A DNA stretch of 47,185 nt from contig JACQXS010000045.1 of the NCBI GenBank assembly GCA_016208615.1, positions 5,719-52,903 of the forward strand. The letters are read 5' to 3'. This DNA is from Candidatus Stahliibacteriota bacterium (GTDB taxonomy: Bacteria; Hydrothermota; UBA3073; JACQXS01). Position numbers and translations under genes: made by a program. Below are positions 20,380 through 29,022 of the stretch, piece by piece; the first letter of the stretch is position 1, and every line of letters starts with the position of its first letter. The notes under the pieces are model-generated. The model had not been told where the DNA came from and searched no databases. It saw only the letters and a list, made by a program, of their open reading frames with translations.

Positions 20380-21534
20380 ATGAAGTCTTTAAGAGAGTTA
20401 GATATTAAGGGTAAGCGAGTGTTGATGCGGGTAGATTTTAATGTCCCAATTAAGGAGGGTAAAGTAACAGACGATACAAGAATACGAGCATCGCTTCCCT
20501 CTATAAAGTATGTGATTGATAATGGCGGTAAGCTTATTCTTATGTCTCATCTGGGGCGTCCCAAGGGCAAGATAAATGAAGCCTTTTCACTTAGACCAGT
20601 AGCGGATTGTCTATCCAAGATTCTAAAAAGGCAAGTTAAGTTCATTCCCTGTTGTATTGAGAGCCAAGCTACAAACCTAATGCAAGAAGGTGATACCCTG
20701 TTACTTGAGAATGTAAGATTTCACCCAGAGGAAGAGAATAATGACTTAGAGTATGCTAAAAAGCTTGCCCAACTCGGCGATGTGTATGTTAATGATGCTT
20801 TTGGTAGTACTCATAGGGCGCATTCTTCGGTAGCAGCAATTACATTTTATTTTAGAGAAAAAGCTATGGGCTTGCTTGTGGAAAAGGAGATTAAATATCT
20901 ATCACTCCTGTTAGAAACTCCTAAACATCCATTTATTGCTGTTTTGGGCGGCGCTAAAGTAGCTGATAAGATAGAAGTGATACAAAATCTATTGCCTCGG
21001 ATAGATAAATTATTACTGGGTGGCGGAATGGTATTTACATTTTTTAAGGGACTGGGATATGAAATAGGAAACTCACTATTAGAGACAGATAAATTAGATT
21101 TGGTAAAAAAACTACTTGATACCGGAGGGAATAAAATTTTGTTACCCAAAGATATTGTTATAGGTGATAAATTAGATAAAGATGCACAGAAAAAAGAGGT
21201 AGTGGCAGATAAGATAGAACAGGGATGGATTGGACTGGATATAGGCAAACAAACTATTACTCTCTATCAGTCTGTGCTTAATACAGCGAAGACTATTTTC
21301 TGGAACGGACCTATGGGAGTATTTGAGTTGGATAGATTTGCTGACGGTACCCGTGCCATAGCTAATAAAATAGCAGAAAGAGAAGCAACTACTGTGATAG
21401 GTGGTGGAGATACAATAGCTGCGGTGAATAAATTTGGATACTCAGATAAAGTAACACATATCTCTACTGGTGGAGGCGCATCACTTGAGTTTTTGGCTGG
21501 CTTAAAGCTGCCAGGTATTGAAGCACTGGAATAA
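20380..21534 (+). CDS. pgk: Phosphoglycerate kinase
   Basis: 384 aa; KRVLMRVDFNVPIKEGKVTDDTRIRASLPSI, LMSHLGRPKG, GGGDTIAAV, HISTGGGASLEFLAG. Confidence 0.97.
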   Translation: MKSLRELDIKGKRVLMRVDFNVPIKEGKVTDDTRIRASLPSIKYVIDNGGKLILMSHLGRPKGKINEAFSLRPVADCLSKILKRQVKFIPCCIESQATNLMQEGDTLLLENVRFHPEEENNDLEYAKKLAQLGDVYVNDAFGSTHRAHSSVAAITFYFREKAMGLLVEKEIKYLSLLLETPKHPFIAVLGGAKVADKIEVIQNLLPRIDKLLLGGGMVFTFFKGLGYEIGNSLLETDKLDLVKKLLDTGGNKILLPKDIVIGDKLDKDAQKKEVVADKIEQGWIGLDIGKQTITLYQSVLNTAKTIFWNGPMGVFELDRFADGTRAIANKIAEREATTVIGGGDTIAAVNKFGYSDKVTHISTGGGASLEFLAGLKLPGIEALE

Positions 21535-21583
21535 TGTCTTTTGGCTTTCAGTTTTTAGCTTTTTGATTTAATGCCTTCAGGTC

Positions 21584-21655
21584 GCCTCTGTAGCTCAACG
21601 GATAGAGCATCAGCCTCCGGAGCTGGTAATGTGGGTTCGATTCCCGCCAGAGGCA
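21584..21655 (+). tRNA. tRNA-Arg (anticodon CCG)
   Basis: Cloverleaf: GCCTCTG/CAGAGGC acceptor, GCTC/GAGC D-stem, TCAGC-CTCCGGA-GCTGG anticodon arm, GTGGG-TTCGATT-CCCGC T-arm; CCA not encoded. Confidence 0.93.
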
Positions 21656-22407
21656 TAAAGTTTAGCTTTTCCATACATAATCCAGTGGATTAAATTTCGT
21701 TTTGCTGGACACACAAAAGCACAATTTGCACACTCTATACAGTCCATTAGTCCCAATTCTTTGGCTTTTTCCATTTTTCCGCTCATCATATAATCAACTA
21801 TCATTTTAGGTAAAAGTCCAATGCTACAAGCTTCAACACAAAAGCCACATCTTATACAATGTTTATCAAGCGGCAAATCCGCAATATTTTGTACCCAAAT
21901 CTCTTTTGTTGTTTTGATAACAGGCACTGTATCTGTGAATTGTGCTATGCCCGTTATAGGGTTATTCATAATAATTTTTTGCGGTTCACTAATATAGCCA
22001 CCACAAAATTCTATTAGTTCTTTGAATGGTGTTCCAATCCTAACTAATAGGGTTTTAGGTTTCTTTACATCTCCCTTCACTGCTACTACTCTTTCTATAA
22101 CTGGCTCATTATCTGTTATGGGTGTAAGGAGTTCGCTTTGAGGTCGCACCTCTTCATCTTTTCCATCTGATTCAATTACTACTGATAGACAATTACCACC
22201 CATAGGATGAACTCGTGGCTCTATACTTTTAACTACTCCTGATATAGATGAATAGATAGCTGTTGATAGATTATCTTGGGGTTCACCTATTTTAGTTCCT
22301 ACTTTGACATAACTGTTTGGGCGAACAATGGGCTTGGCGAGTGTACCTGTGTCCTGACTTAATGGTATAATTGCAATTTTGGGTATGGGTGCTTTTTTAA
22401 TAATCAC
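21610..22407 (-). CDS. RnfC-like SLBB/4Fe-4S protein, internally shortened; C-terminus runs antisense into tRNA-Arg
   Basis: 265 aa; RnfC N-terminal barrel-sandwich part (PIVRPNSYVKVGTKIGEP...), SLBB part (TLLVRIGTPFKELIEFCGGY), CIRCGFCVEACSIGL and CIECANCAFVCPAKRNL; no GLGGAGFPT-type central domain. Confidence 0.75.
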   Translation of the reverse strand: MIIKKAPIPKIAIIPLSQDTGTLAKPIVRPNSYVKVGTKIGEPQDNLSTAIYSSISGVVKSIEPRVHPMGGNCLSVVIESDGKDEEVRPQSELLTPITDNEPVIERVVAVKGDVKKPKTLLVRIGTPFKELIEFCGGYISEPQKIIMNNPITGIAQFTDTVPVIKTTKEIWVQNIADLPLDKHCIRCGFCVEACSIGLLPKMIVDYMMSGKMEKAKELGLMDCIECANCAFVCPAKRNLIHWIMYGKAKLYASGGNRTHITSSGG

Positions 22408-22423
22408 TTGTTTTTTGGCCTTG

Positions 22424-24301
22424 TCATTTGGATTCGTGTTCTTTAAGTAATTCTTTCACAGTCTTACTAACCAGTGGGTCTTTATCCGAGACAAATTTCT
22501 GCACCCTCTTTTCTCCTAATTTTATAAGTGCTTCAATAGCGGCTATCCTTACCTGTCTTGGTCTGGCTTGATAAAACATAGTTCGCGGATTAGCTACTTT
22601 AAGTAGTATGGGAATAGCAACTTTATCTTCTATATTTCCCAAAGCTCTACAAACTTCTTTTTGTACCGTTTCTGCTTTACTTGGCTTATCAATTATCTGG
22701 ATTAACTCTTTAGTTGCCGGCGTATATTTCATATTTCCCAAGCCCTCAATTGCTTTTTCCTTAATGATATGTGATTCATCGTGTATTGCCAAAAGTAGCG
22801 TCTCTTTTGCTGATTCTGTGCCAAGGTGACATAGCAATTCAACCGTCTTTTGGCGAAGATGAAAATGTGGATTAGCCAATTCTCTTCTGAGAGTATCAAC
22901 TACACGCTCTACTTGCCCCACTCCATCAATAATATCCAAAATTCTCATCCCTGCTTGCATATCTGTTTCCTCTTTGAGTGCATGGATTAGCTGGTGTACC
23001 GCAGTATCGCCAATTTTGACTAACATATCAGCAATTGTCCTACGCAATCTAAAGTCAGCTGTTTCTTTAATTTTAGCTATTAGTAAAGGCACACAATGAG
23101 GTCCAATACTCATCAGTACCTCTTTTGCCTCTTCTCTTTTTTCCTCCTCATCAGACGAAAGCTCATCTATCAGTAGTCGTATATACTCATTCCCACCTAA
23201 TTTATCCATAGTAGCTTTGGCATAAAGTTTCCGAGCGTTAAATTCATCAGACTTTGAATGAGCAGAGAACATCTCAGTAATTGTCCGCATATCAGCATAA
23301 TTTCCTTCTTTTAAGTATCTGGTGGCGGCCTGACCTAAAAGATTAGCTATTTCTTGGTAATTTTGAGCATCTGTCTCCTTTTCGCCCGCAGCTACTAATT
23401 TTAAGTCCACTTTGCGAACAATATTTTTATCTCTCAATGCCTCTATTGTTGAATACAGTTTCTTAAACGCAATAGTTGCTTTTAGCCGTATATCAGTTAC
23501 AGAAGCTTCAAGATTATTGGCTAATTTATCACATAATTCCTCTGCTAATACTAACTCCTCAGGCGAGCGAGCAGACTCAAACAAAACAGCTACCTTTTGC
23601 AATACATTTTCTTCCAATAGGGAATTGTCGTCAACATTTAGAAGTTCTTTTATATTGTCAGTTAATTGGATCCCGGAGTAATCTATTGCTTTCTCTTTAA
23701 CAGAAGTTTTTTTACCTTGGTGTGTTAGTAGGGCTAAAATATTAGGGTCATCAGGGAAAAGTTTTCTTGCTATTTCTATTTTTATTTTATTCCTCTCATC
23801 ATTGTCTTTAATTAAGTCTATAAGTGTAGAGAGGTCATTTGTAGTTTGGAGTACTTTTTCCCTCCCTTCATTACCTGTTGGAGCGAAGCGGAAATCCTGA
23901 CTTGGCGGGACTTCTATAATCAAGTCCTTCTTCCCAACAGGAACATAGAATTTTTCACTTATCTCAATATGTGGTAAATCCTTAGGTATATGTTTAGAAG
24001 CTAACTCACGCAAAAAGGTGTAAAGCTCTTCTTGAGTAACCCCTGCTTTAAAAACTATACTCTTAATTTTCAAAGCAATGAGAGAATCAAGAAATATGCC
24101 ACCTGAAACCTCAATAGGCTTACCATCTGCAAGTAGAATGCCCTCAGACTCACTTACGGTGGTAACCGAATTCTTTTCACCAAGAGTATTTTCTAAAGTA
24201 CTAATACAGTGAGCGATTGACTTTTTAATAAGTGCGCTCTCGGGTGGATACAGTAAAATGTTACTTATAGCTATACGAAACTCTTTAATTAACTCTTCCA
24301 T
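22424..24301 (-). CDS. HEAT-repeat protein
   Basis: 625 aa; C-terminal repeats such as ANPHFHLRQKTVELLCHLGTESAKETLLLAIHDESHIIKEKAIEGLGNM. Confidence 0.75.
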   Translation of the reverse strand: MEELIKEFRIAISNILLYPPESALIKKSIAHCISTLENTLGEKNSVTTVSESEGILLADGKPIEVSGGIFLDSLIALKIKSIVFKAGVTQEELYTFLRELASKHIPKDLPHIEISEKFYVPVGKKDLIIEVPPSQDFRFAPTGNEGREKVLQTTNDLSTLIDLIKDNDERNKIKIEIARKLFPDDPNILALLTHQGKKTSVKEKAIDYSGIQLTDNIKELLNVDDNSLLEENVLQKVAVLFESARSPEELVLAEELCDKLANNLEASVTDIRLKATIAFKKLYSTIEALRDKNIVRKVDLKLVAAGEKETDAQNYQEIANLLGQAATRYLKEGNYADMRTITEMFSAHSKSDEFNARKLYAKATMDKLGGNEYIRLLIDELSSDEEEKREEAKEVLMSIGPHCVPLLIAKIKETADFRLRRTIADMLVKIGDTAVHQLIHALKEETDMQAGMRILDIIDGVGQVERVVDTLRRELANPHFHLRQKTVELLCHLGTESAKETLLLAIHDESHIIKEKAIEGLGNMKYTPATKELIQIIDKPSKAETVQKEVCRALGNIEDKVAIPILLKVANPRTMFYQARPRQVRIAAIEALIKLGEKRVQKFVSDKDPLVSKTVKELLKEHESK

Positions 24302-24331
24302 ATCTATATGGACATCCTTGACTCGTTCATT

Positions 24332-24416
24332 GGCATCAATGGTGAGAGTATTGGCATCAATGGTGAGAGTATTGGCATCAATGGTGAGAGTATTGGCACC
24401 AATAGTGAGAGTATTG
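24332..24416. repeat. 21-bp tandem repeat, about 4 units, immediately upstream of the HEAT-repeat gene
   Basis: attggcatcaatggtgagagt x3 plus attggcaccaatagtgagagt. Confidence 0.9.
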
Positions 24417-24447
24417 CTGTCCGTAACTCATTCATTGCTGTCCCTAC

Positions 24448-25474
24448 TTATTTGTCATAAAAGTTTTTAACTTCCTTTGCTATTAACTCTATCTGCTCTT
24501 CTTTGAGTTCAGGAAACATTGGTAGCGATAGAGCTTCGGAGCAAAATTCTTCTACAACGGGTAAGCTACCCTTAGCAATTCCAAGGTATTTATAGGCCGG
24601 TTGTAAATGCAATGGTATAGGATAATGTACCCCTGTATCTATACCTTTAGAATTAAGCCACTTTGACAATTCATCCCTCTGCTTACTCCTTATCACATAC
24701 AGGTGATAAATATGTTTAGCGTATGGCATTTCTTTTGGAGTTACAAGCGGTAAATCTTTAAGCAGTGAGTTATACTTTTTAGCATTCGTTCGTCTCTGTT
24801 CGTTCCAGTTTGCAAGATATTTGAGCTTCACTCTCAGTATTGCCGCCTGAATACTATCTGCCCGATAATTATAGCCCTCCATCAAGTGTTCATATTTTTC
24901 ATACCTACCATGATTAACAAGTAATTTTACCTTCTCTGCCACCTCTTTATTGTTAGTTACCACCGCTCCCGCATGTCCGTAAGCACCAATATTTTTGCCC
25001 GGATAAAAAGAGAATATAGCCGCATCCCCAAATCCACCTACTCGCCTGCCTTTGTATTCCGCTCCATGTGCTTGTGCCGCATCCTCTATGACTTTAAGAT
25101 TATGCTTCCGGGCAAGCTCAAAAACTGGGTCCATATCGGAGGGCTGACTAAATAAATGAACAAGTATTATAACTTTTGTACGAGAAGTAATCTTACGCTC
25201 TATTTGTTCATGGTCTATATTATATGAATCCTTATCTATATCAGCATACATTACCAATACCTAATGCCAATAGACATAAATCCAATGCCGTAGAACCTGA
25301 CGATGTAGCTATCCCATACTTTGCGCCACAAAAAGTAGCAAATTCAGTTTCAAACTTAGATAACTCCTCTCCGCCTATAAAGTTTGTAGATTCAACTACC
25401 CGCCTAATAGCAGCATCTATCTCGTCCTTTATAGTTAAGTATTCCGCCCTTAAATCAATTAACTGTATCTTCAC
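24448..25474 (-). pseudogene. DegT/DnrJ/EryC1/StrS-type PLP aminotransferase, split by an apparent internal deletion/frameshift near 25245-25260
   Basis: ORFs 25474-25241 ([74 protein letters not shown]) and 25257-24448 ([21 protein letters not shown]...[43 protein letters not shown]) are adjacent parts of one enzyme in different frames. Confidence 0.85.
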
Positions 25475-25598
25475 TTACCCTCCTTTTTTGTAGGGCATCC
25501 AAAATGCCCATAGCTTTCTACTCATCTATAACTAATCGTAATATTTGTAAATTCCGTCTTTTTATCAGAGAATATGTAGATATTCTGTAGAATATCGG

Positions 25599-25872
25599 CA
25601 TATCCAAGCGAGTGTACCACACACCCAAGTGAGCGTACCACACACCCAAGTGAGTGTACCACACACCCAAGTGAGTGTACCACATACCCAAGTGAGTGTA
25701 CCACACACCCAAGTGAGTGTACCACACACCCAAGTGAGTGTACCACACACCCAAGTGAGTGTACCACACACCCAAGTGAGTGTACCACATATCCAAAGTG
25801 TACCACATATCCAAGTGAGTGTACCACATATCCAAGTGAGTGTACCACATATCCAAGTGAGTGTACCACACG
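25599..25872. repeat. 21-bp minisatellite, about 13 units
   Basis: Consensus CACAYAYCCAAGTGAGTGTAC tandemly repeated, with one shortened unit (cacatatccaaagtgtac). Confidence 0.95.
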
Positions 25873-25939
25873 CTCCACAGCGTATACCGTATATTCCACT
25901 TACTTTTCAATTCTTTTATCAAAAATTCAACCATTAGTT

Positions 25940-26407
25940 CTACAATAAACCAAGTTTATCCTTCAACATAGTTTTTATTTTCTCTCTCTGCTTATCACTC
26001 GGATGTAAAAGACACTCTACCATATTACATCGCAAGTCTTGAGCAAACTTATCTAATTCTTTTATCTCCACTATTCTTCCTTCTGGCACATATTTTTCTT
26101 TTGTCGCCATCTCTCTCAATACGCCCATAACATCGCAGAACTTCACATTTTGTGGACACTTCGCATAACAAGTATAGCACCTTGAACACATCCAAATAAC
26201 ATCAGAGGATAGTACTTCTTTCCGCATCCCAAGTATAGCCATACGAATTATTTTGCGAGGGTCGTATTTTTCATTAACTTCCGCCACTGGACAAGAGGCA
26301 GTACATGTGCCACAAGAGAAGCAGCGTTTGAAATTCTCAGCCCCAGGCTGAGACGCTATTTCATATTTGAACTTAGTATCCAATTCAGATAACCTTATTT
26401 CTTTCAT
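25940..26407 (-). CDS. HdrC-like 4Fe-4S protein (heterodisulfide reductase subunit C family)
   Basis: 155 aa; CFSCGTCTASCPVAEVNEKYDPRKIIRMAILG and CSRCYTCYAKCPQNVKFCDVMGVLR. Confidence 0.85.
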   Translation of the reverse strand: MKEIRLSELDTKFKYEIASQPGAENFKRCFSCGTCTASCPVAEVNEKYDPRKIIRMAILGMRKEVLSSDVIWMCSRCYTCYAKCPQNVKFCDVMGVLREMATKEKYVPEGRIVEIKELDKFAQDLRCNMVECLLHPSDKQREKIKTMLKDKLGLL

Positions 26408-26424
26408 CTTACCTCCAAAATATA

Positions 26425-27288
26425 TTATTCTTCATTAGGAAGCTCCTCTAATTCTTTATATGAAAACACAGGCCCATCTACGCATACATATTTCGGACCT
26501 ATATTGCACCTACCACACTTACCCAGCCCACATTTCATTCGTCTTTCCAATGAAGTATAGATTTTATCTTTTTCAAACCCAAGTTCAGTTAGCACAGGCA
26601 ATGTATATTTTATCATAATAGGCGGCCCACACACTACTGCATACGCATTAGCAGGGCTCGGGGCTATCTCTTTTGTGATGGCTGGCACAAAGCCAACTCT
26701 TTTATCCCAGCCCTCTACTTGCTTATCTATTGTTAGATAAAGTTGCAAATCATCCCGTCGCTCCCACTCAGTTAGTTCATCACGATAAAGCATTAGTCCT
26801 GGTCGCCTTGCCCCATATATAATTGTAATGTCCTTAAATTCCTGCCTATGTGCTAATAAATACACTACCAAAGCACGAAGCGTGGTAAAAGCAAAGCCAC
26901 CTCCTATAATGACTATATTTTGATGCTTAAACTTATCTACCGGATAATAATTACCAAAAGGGCCCCTTAATCCTATTATTTCACTTGTCTTTAGATAATG
27001 GAGTGCTGTCGTAACCACGCCTACCCTATTCACAGTGAACCGCAACAAATTACCCTCAGTAGGTGAACTGGCTATCCCAAAAGGTGCTTCACCCTTACCC
27101 AAAATAGAGAGCTCACAAAATTGACCCGGTATATAAGCAAACCCATTATTAGTATTGCAAAAACTAACTTCCAAAGTCCTTAATGTCTTATCATCGGATT
27201 CTATGGCTATCTTTTCTACTTTGATAGGAATTGGAATATATTTGTTATCCATATTTATGCCTGTTCCTTGTTGTATTTGGAACTCCAC
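26425..27288 (-). CDS. FAD/NAD(P)-binding oxidoreductase subunit (sulfhydrogenase gamma/AsrB/FloxA-like); start may be internal at 27252
   Basis: 287 aa; YIPGQFCELSILGKGEAPFGIASSP, IVIIGGGFAFTTLRALVVYLL, AVVCGPPIMIKYTL, C-terminal CGLGKCGRCNIGPKYVCVDGPVFSYKEL. Confidence 0.85.
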   Translation of the reverse strand: MEFQIQQGTGINMDNKYIPIPIKVEKIAIESDDKTLRTLEVSFCNTNNGFAYIPGQFCELSILGKGEAPFGIASSPTEGNLLRFTVNRVGVVTTALHYLKTSEIIGLRGPFGNYYPVDKFKHQNIVIIGGGFAFTTLRALVVYLLAHRQEFKDITIIYGARRPGLMLYRDELTEWERRDDLQLYLTIDKQVEGWDKRVGFVPAITKEIAPSPANAYAVVCGPPIMIKYTLPVLTELGFEKDKIYTSLERRMKCGLGKCGRCNIGPKYVCVDGPVFSYKELEELPNEE

Positions 27289-27385
27289 ATATCGTATAGA
27301 GACATCCCCAGGTCATTCGGGGACATCCCCAGGTCTCTTGTAGAACTCCCCAGGTCACTCGGAGAACTCCCTATGCCATTCAAAT
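27281..27385. repeat. Degenerate 21-bp tandem repeat, about 5 units, at the 5' end of the FAD/NAD(P) subunit gene
   Basis: gaactccacatatcgtataga / gacatccccaggtcattcggg / gacatccccaggtctcttgta / gaactccccaggtcactcgga / gaactccctatgccattcaaa. Confidence 0.8.
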
Positions 27386-27409
27386 CTAAGTCCAATTCAT
27401 TCATACTGT

Positions 27410-28468
27410 TCATTTTTCTATTTGTATAATCTTCCGTATATCTATATTTACGGGGCAGTTTATGATACATCTACCGCAACCGCAGCACCCGACCTCGCCT
27501 ATATTTTCGGGCAAATACTTAAACTTATGCAGAATACGGTTACTAATTCTTTCTTTTAATGTAGGTCGCGGATTAGTGCCAGCCGCCTCCTGTGTAAATT
27601 GCTTAAACATACAACTATCCCATATCCTGATACGCTTGCACTTGTTGCCTTTACCCTCATCCTGAATATCAAAGCAGTGGCAAGTGGGACAAAAATAAGT
27701 GCATACACCACAGCCCAAACATTTATAAGCCAATTCTTCCCAGAGAGCAGTATCCACAAATACTTCTTTTAGTTCAACGGGTTTAACCTCTGCTTTATTT
27801 TTAATCTCTACTACTTTATTCAAATCTTCTTTTGTAGCTTTTTGTGTGGCTTTAATTACAGCTACCCCTTTTTCACTACACGGCTCAATAATAAAAGCAT
27901 CCCCTATATCCACAAGAAAAACATCAGCCCCTTCTTTATTAAATGGACCACCACCCACCCAATGACAAAAACAAGTAGAGCGTGGATTATTACAAGCAAA
28001 AGAAAATATAATCGCCTTGTCATACTTTTCCTGCCAATAAATATCTACATATTTACCACCCACAAACACTTTATTCAATAGAGTAAAACTCTTAGCATCA
28101 CAGGGTCTTGTGCCAAAAACTATTATCGGTTTGCGGTTTGCGGTTTGTGGTGCTCGGTTTTCGGTTATCTTGACCCATTCTCCCGACCTATTCTGCGTCA
28201 GGACGGGTGCGTCGTCAGGACAGGTCAGTACGAGGGATTCAGGGATTATAGTTTCGGATTGAGGGAAGAAAAGCTCTTTGGGCGATTTATCTGTATTGTA
28301 AAAGTCAAGCTTCAAATTGTCATTTCGAACCTGTTTCGGAATCTCATTCCCAATTTCCATAAAAGATATTATCCCATCCGCCTCAACAGGTGCAAATACA
28401 CTATATTTTTGGCTCAACTCTTCCAAAAATCGCTTAATATTACTTTTCTCTATCTTAAATATATCCAT
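27410..28468 (-). CDS. 4Fe-4S oxidoreductase subunit (sulfhydrogenase beta/AsrA/FloxB-like)
   Basis: 352 aa; IIVFGTRPCDAKSFTLLNKVF, CLGCGVCTYFCPTCHCFDIQDE, CCGCGRCIINCPVNIDIRKII. Confidence 0.82.
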   Translation of the reverse strand: MDIFKIEKSNIKRFLEELSQKYSVFAPVEADGIISFMEIGNEIPKQVRNDNLKLDFYNTDKSPKELFFPQSETIIPESLVLTCPDDAPVLTQNRSGEWVKITENRAPQTANRKPIIVFGTRPCDAKSFTLLNKVFVGGKYVDIYWQEKYDKAIIFSFACNNPRSTCFCHWVGGGPFNKEGADVFLVDIGDAFIIEPCSEKGVAVIKATQKATKEDLNKVVEIKNKAEVKPVELKEVFVDTALWEELAYKCLGCGVCTYFCPTCHCFDIQDEGKGNKCKRIRIWDSCMFKQFTQEAAGTNPRPTLKERISNRILHKFKYLPENIGEVGCCGCGRCIINCPVNIDIRKIIQIEK

Positions 28469-28477
28469 AAATCACTA

Positions 28478-28515
28478 CCTTACATAATAAACTCTTGTTT
28501 ATCATCTTCTTTATA
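28478..28515. repeat. 38-bp perfect direct repeat flanking HicBA, copy 1
   Basis: CCTTACATAATAAACTCTTGTTTATCATCTTCTTTATA, identical to 28985-29022. Confidence 0.97.
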
Positions 28516-28744
28516 AGCTTCCCAAATACTTGTTGTAATCATCCACAGCAATCTCTATTTCTCGTAAAATTTCCCTTATCAAAGGACGAGCCAAAACCCT
28601 TCCTTTATGATGTGGCACAGTAGTAGTTCTTCCATCAAAATGTCTATAAAATACATGACTTCCTCTCTGACGAGATTTCTCAAAACCTAATAGAAATAAC
28701 AACTTTTCCATCTTTTTAGCATCAATTATTTGAAGCTTACTCAA
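28511..28744 (-). CDS. hicA: HicA-family mRNA interferase toxin
   Basis: 77 aa; LLFLLGFEKSRQRGSHVFYRHFDGRTTTVPHHKGRVLARPLIREILREIEI. Confidence 0.9.
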   Translation of the reverse strand: MSKLQIIDAKKMEKLLFLLGFEKSRQRGSHVFYRHFDGRTTTVPHHKGRVLARPLIREILREIEIAVDDYNKYLGSL

Positions 28745-28977
28745 GTCGCTACCTCAAGAGGTTCGACCTCAATCTGTTGAATTCCTACAAATTCAGGTAG
28801 GTATTTTTTACTCTCTGGATTCATTTCCTCCAAGCATAATTCTACCACTTCTTTAAGATTTTTTTGAAGCTCATCAAGAGTCTCTGCTTGGGTATGGGCA
28901 CCGGGAATCCCGGGAACAACTGCCACATATAATTTAGTCTCCGGGTCTCTTTCAATATATCCAGTTATCCTATACAT
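28741..28977 (-). CDS. hicB: HicB-family antitoxin
   Basis: 78 aa; ERDPETKLYVAVVPGIPGAHTQAETLDELQKNLKEVVELCLEE; overlaps hicA by 4 nt. Confidence 0.9.
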   Translation of the reverse strand: MYRITGYIERDPETKLYVAVVPGIPGAHTQAETLDELQKNLKEVVELCLEEMNPESKKYLPEFVGIQQIEVEPLEVAT

Positions 28978-28984
28978 TTACCCT

Positions 28985-29022
28985 CCTTACATAATAAACT
29001 CTTGTTTATCATCTTCTTTATA
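28985..29022. repeat. 38-bp perfect direct repeat flanking HicBA, copy 2 (3' end of the ferredoxin-like gene)
   Basis: Same 38 bp; encodes YKEDDKQEFIM* of the ferredoxin-like CDS. Confidence 0.97.

Noticed and set aside
21610-21655. SGGNRTHITSSGG as a real conserved C-terminal motif
   Set aside because: It is the antisense translation of a tRNA, a well-known artefact type.
25599-25872. CRISPR array
   Set aside because: Direct 21-bp tandem repeat with no unique spacers and no cas genes nearby.
25518-25937. Four overlapping ORFs (138, 125, 68 and 102 aa) on both strands with WYTHLGV/VVHSLGC/CGTLTWV/SVPHTQV repeats
   Set aside because: A 21-bp repeat without stops is open in several frames on both strands; these are artefacts of the minisatellite, not supported genes.
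27255-27470. 71-aa ORF between FloxA- and FloxB-like genes
   Set aside because: Composed mainly of the degenerate 21-bp repeat and overlapping the next gene start; not a convincing protein.
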